DNA from: Bacteroidaceae bacterium
GTDB taxonomy: Bacteria > Bacteroidota > Bacteroidia > Bacteroidales > Bacteroidaceae
NCBI GenBank assembly: GCA_017547165.1
Contig: JAFYQK010000002.1
Span: forward strand, 1-64,000
Length of the DNA stretch: 64,000 nt
Reading direction: 5' to 3'
In this document: piece after piece, positions 62,260 through 64,000 of the stretch
How the letters are laid out: each line of letters starts with the position of its first letter
Numbering within the stretch: position 1 is the first letter of the stretch
Notes under the pieces: model-generated
Seen by the model: the letters and a program-made list of their open reading frames with translations, nothing else
What the model was told of the DNA's origin: nothing
Databases searched by the model: none
Made by a program: the position numbers and the translations under genes

Positions 62260-63252
62260 ATGGAAGTTACAATGACTGACATCAAGAAGCTCCGTGAGAT
62301 GACCGGTGCTGGCTTGGCTGACTGTAAGAAGGCTTTGGCAGAAAGCGATGATATGGATGGCGCAGTTGCATACTTACGCAAAAAAGGTGCTGCTGTTGCT
62401 GCGAAGCGTAGCGACCGTGAGGCTGCTGAGGGTTGTGTTCTCGTTAAGTCTGAGAACGGTTTTGCCGCAATTATTGCTTTGAAGTGTGAAACTGACTTTG
62501 TTGCTACAAATGCAGACTTTGTTGCTTTAACTCGTGAGATTCTTGATGCTGCTGTTGCTGCAAAGTGCAAGACTTTGGATGAGGTAAAGGCTCTTCCTAT
62601 GGGCGATGGTACTATTCAGGATGCTGTTATCGCTCGTAGCGGTATCACAGGTGAGAAGATGGAGTTGGATGGTTACTGCGTTATCGAGAGTGAGAATGTA
62701 GCTACATACAACCATATGAATCGTAATGGCCTTTGTGCTATGTTGGCATTCAATAAGCCCGTTTCTGATCCAGACTGTGGCAAGAATATCGCTATGCAGA
62801 TTGCTTCTGCAGCTCCTGTTGCTATTGATGAGAGCGGTGTAAGCCAGGAGGTTAAGGATAATGAGGTTGCTGTTGCTATCGAGAAGACAAAGGCAGAGCA
62901 GGTTCAGAAGGCAGTTGAGGCTGCTTTGAAGAAGGCTGGTATCAATCCTGCTCATGTTGATAGTGAGGATCATATGGAGAGCAATATGGCCAAGGGTTGG
63001 ATCACTGCAGAAGACGTAGCACGCGCTAAGGAGATCATCGCAGCAACTTCTGCAGAGAAGGCTGCCAACCTTAACGAGGCAATGATTCAAAATATCGCTA
63101 AGGGCCGTCTTAACAAATTCTTGAAGGAGTCTTGTCTTCTTTCCCAGGAATATATTTGGGATAAGAACTTGACAGTTGAGCAGTATTTGCAGAGCATCGA
63201 CAAGGAGTTGACTATCGTTGACATGAAGCGTTTCACTCTTAAAGGTGAATAA
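62260..63252 (+). CDS. tsf: Elongation factor Ts
   Basis: The 330-residue protein is the guanine-nucleotide exchange factor for EF-Tu. It has the N-terminal KLREMTGAGLADCKKALAE, the TDFVATNADFV core contact segment and a duplicated core domain. The length is slightly longer than in Enterobacteria, as is common in Bacteroidota. ATG 62272 is an alternative start, but 62260 follows the usual M-x-V-T-M form of relatives. Confidence 0.96.
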   Translation: MEVTMTDIKKLREMTGAGLADCKKALAESDDMDGAVAYLRKKGAAVAAKRSDREAAEGCVLVKSENGFAAIIALKCETDFVATNADFVALTREILDAAVAAKCKTLDEVKALPMGDGTIQDAVIARSGITGEKMELDGYCVIESENVATYNHMNRNGLCAMLAFNKPVSDPDCGKNIAMQIASAAPVAIDESGVSQEVKDNEVAVAIEKTKAEQVQKAVEAALKKAGINPAHVDSEDHMESNMAKGWITAEDVARAKEIIAATSAEKAANLNEAMIQNIAKGRLNKFLKESCLLSQEYIWDKNLTVEQYLQSIDKELTIVDMKRFTLKGE

Positions 63253-63276
63253 TCAAATTTATTCTACCCATATTTA

Positions 63277-63314
63277 GGCGCTATTCTTTCTTGGAATGGC
63301 GCCCTTGTTTTTTA
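63277..63314 (+). terminator. Terminator of tsf
   Basis: GGCGCTATTC (63277-63286) pairs with GAATGGCGCC (63294-63303), with one T-G pair, followed by TTGTTTTTT. Confidence 0.85.
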
Positions 63315-63333
63315 TATACATAAGATAATACAA

Positions 63334-63360
63334 AAAGAGGTGAGCTAAACTCACCTCTTT
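63334..63360. terminator. Bidirectional hairpin between tsf and the HU gene
   Basis: AAAGAGGTGAG (63334-63344) pairs perfectly with CTCACCTCTTT (63350-63360) over the loop CTAAA. The flanking A-rich side gives a T-run on the minus strand, so it can end the convergent HU transcript. Confidence 0.8.
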
Positions 63361-63383
63361 AATATAAATACAATTGTTGTATA

Positions 63384-63680
63384 TTAATCTTTCTTTAATT
63401 CCTTAACCTCTGCAACCATATCTTGAAATTCAGGGCATGCCTTAAATGCTGGGATAAAGTGTTCTGGAACGATGATTGTTTCTTTTTTAGTGATATTGCG
63501 AGCTGTTTTTGCAGCGCGCTTCTTTAGATTGAAAGTTCCGAAACCACGCAAATATACATTTTCTCCATTTGCCATAGTTTCCTTAATGATGCTCATCAAA
63601 GCTTCTACTGTAGCCAAAACTGCAGGTTGCTCAATGCCAGTTTGGTGCGAAATACCACGCACAAGTTCCTGTTTTGTCAT
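63384..63680 (-). CDS. HU/IHF-family DNA-binding protein
   Basis: The 98-residue protein has the HU/IHF dimer fold: helical N-terminus (MTKQELVRGISHQTGI), the YLRGFGTFNLKKRAAKTARN arm base, and FIPAFKACPEFQDMV at the C-terminus. It bends DNA and organises the nucleoid. The arm contains the usual basic residues. Whether it is HU or IHF-like cannot be decided. It has its own promoter. Confidence 0.92.
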   Translation of the reverse strand: MTKQELVRGISHQTGIEQPAVLATVEALMSIIKETMANGENVYLRGFGTFNLKKRAAKTARNITKKETIIVPEHFIPAFKACPEFQDMVAEVKELKKD

Positions 63681-63760
63681 AATTTTATAGTTGTATTGTT
63701 TAAATTTGTCCTATTTTTTATAATAATTCAATCAAACTCTAATATCTATGCAAAGTTACA

Positions 63761-63792
63761 AAGAAGGTCGCGAATACGCAAGTAAAAACAAA
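63761..63792 (-). promoter_or_regulatory. Promoter of the HU-family gene
   Basis: On the minus strand, TTTG (63792-63789), a 20-base spacer and TAACTTTG (63768-63761) fit the consensus, with a leader of about 75 bases. Confidence 0.75.
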
Positions 63793-63799
63793 ATTTTTA

Positions 63800-63955
63800 T
63801 TATTCTTCTTCTGTAAGTACTTTGTAAAAATTTTCAATCTTTTCACTCCAATTGTTTTTGAAATAAATATAGTCAAGATACGCATAGATATATACACATA
63901 GGACAAATACAATCCATACAATTACTATATAATAATCTTTAATGAAATTAATCAT
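63800..63955 (-). CDS. Predicted 51-residue single-pass membrane microprotein
   Basis: A short frame from ATG 63955 to TAA 63800 encodes MINFIKDYYIVIVWIVFVLC and further aromatic residues to about 32, a good membrane helix. A soluble charged end of about 18 residues finishes EEE. It ends just upstream of the HU promoter. A CCTTTGC fragment at the window edge, read on the minus strand (64000-63992), looks like the 3' part of a -7 box for this gene. I do not recognise a family. Low complexity means chance cannot be excluded. Confidence 0.5.
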   Translation of the reverse strand: MINFIKDYYIVIVWIVFVLCVYIYAYLDYIYFKNNWSEKIENFYKVLTEEE

Positions 63956-64000
63956 ATTAACTCGGTTATAGATTGTGCGCTTTATTTTATTCGCAAAGGC

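Noticed and set aside
63739..63921. Minus-strand 60-codon frame upstream of the HU gene
   Set aside because: It covers the HU promoter and overlaps the 51-codon frame on the same strand, which has a better membrane helix, start context and upstream promoter trace.

Overview
The window is chromosomal DNA of a Bacteroidales bacterium, probably of the Prevotella/Bacteroides kind; the genus cannot be fixed from this sequence. Supporting signs are Bacteroidota promoters (TTTG or TTG, a spacer of 19-20 bases, then TAnnTTTG) before many genes, the type IX secretion proteins PorU and PorV, fimbrillin-like lipoproteins with Bacteroidota lipoboxes, and family-restricted domains (DUF3575, DUF4493, PCMD, DUF2723, DUF3098). 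No insertion sequence, prophage, integrase or CRISPR array was seen.

Region 1 (1-9.5 kb) opens with the 3' part of a 5S rRNA gene and its terminator. Minus-strand housekeeping genes follow: a PurF-like protein without the usual catalytic cysteine, CCA-adding enzyme, a small lipoprotein, PorV, PorU and a fumarylacetoacetate-hydrolase family enzyme. The last five probably form one operon.

Region 2 (9.7-22.6 kb) is a plus-strand run of nine secreted genes behind one recognisable promoter. Seven carry DUF4493-like or fimbrillin-like N-terminal domains, two carry FN3 plus PCMD modules (one of these also has DUF4493), and one is an outer-membrane barrel. The genes are packed tightly, with two ATGA overlaps. 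C-terminal modules are shared between genes with different N-terminal domains.

Region 3 (22.7-41.7 kb) follows a triple palindromic repeat. It is a second plus-strand surface operon: an OmpA-like protein, a FISUMP-domain protein, a helical periplasmic protein, a DUF3575 barrel with coiled-coil tail, a DUF5119-like anchor candidate, three fimbrillin-like lipoproteins, a small DUF3575 protein, a 1533-residue protein of seven tandem barrel-like modules, and a last fimbrillin-like lipoprotein. Twelve lipoproteins across regions 2 and 3 share a (T/S)R(A/G/T) site 21-46 residues after the lipobox cysteine, like the arginine-protease site of type V pilins (FimA, Mfa1). The likeliest reading is two adjacent type V pilus-like assembly loci, the first built on the poorly described DUF4493/PCMD families.

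Region 4 (41.7-64 kb) holds tRNA-Leu(TAG), a GC-richer DUF2723/DUF3098 pair, an S41 peptidase with a membrane-tethered winged-helix regulator, parC with a DUF3316-like protein, a secreted endonuclease/phosphatase-fold protein, a SecB-like/PHP/ComF operon, a BRCT protein with ispF, a candidate short RNA, a stand-alone RecQ C-terminal-domain protein behind a phosphoethanolamine-transferase-like enzyme, a TPR protein with rpe, the rplM-rpsI-rpsB-tsf translation block with two structured leaders, an HU-type protein and a 51-residue membrane microprotein at the edge.
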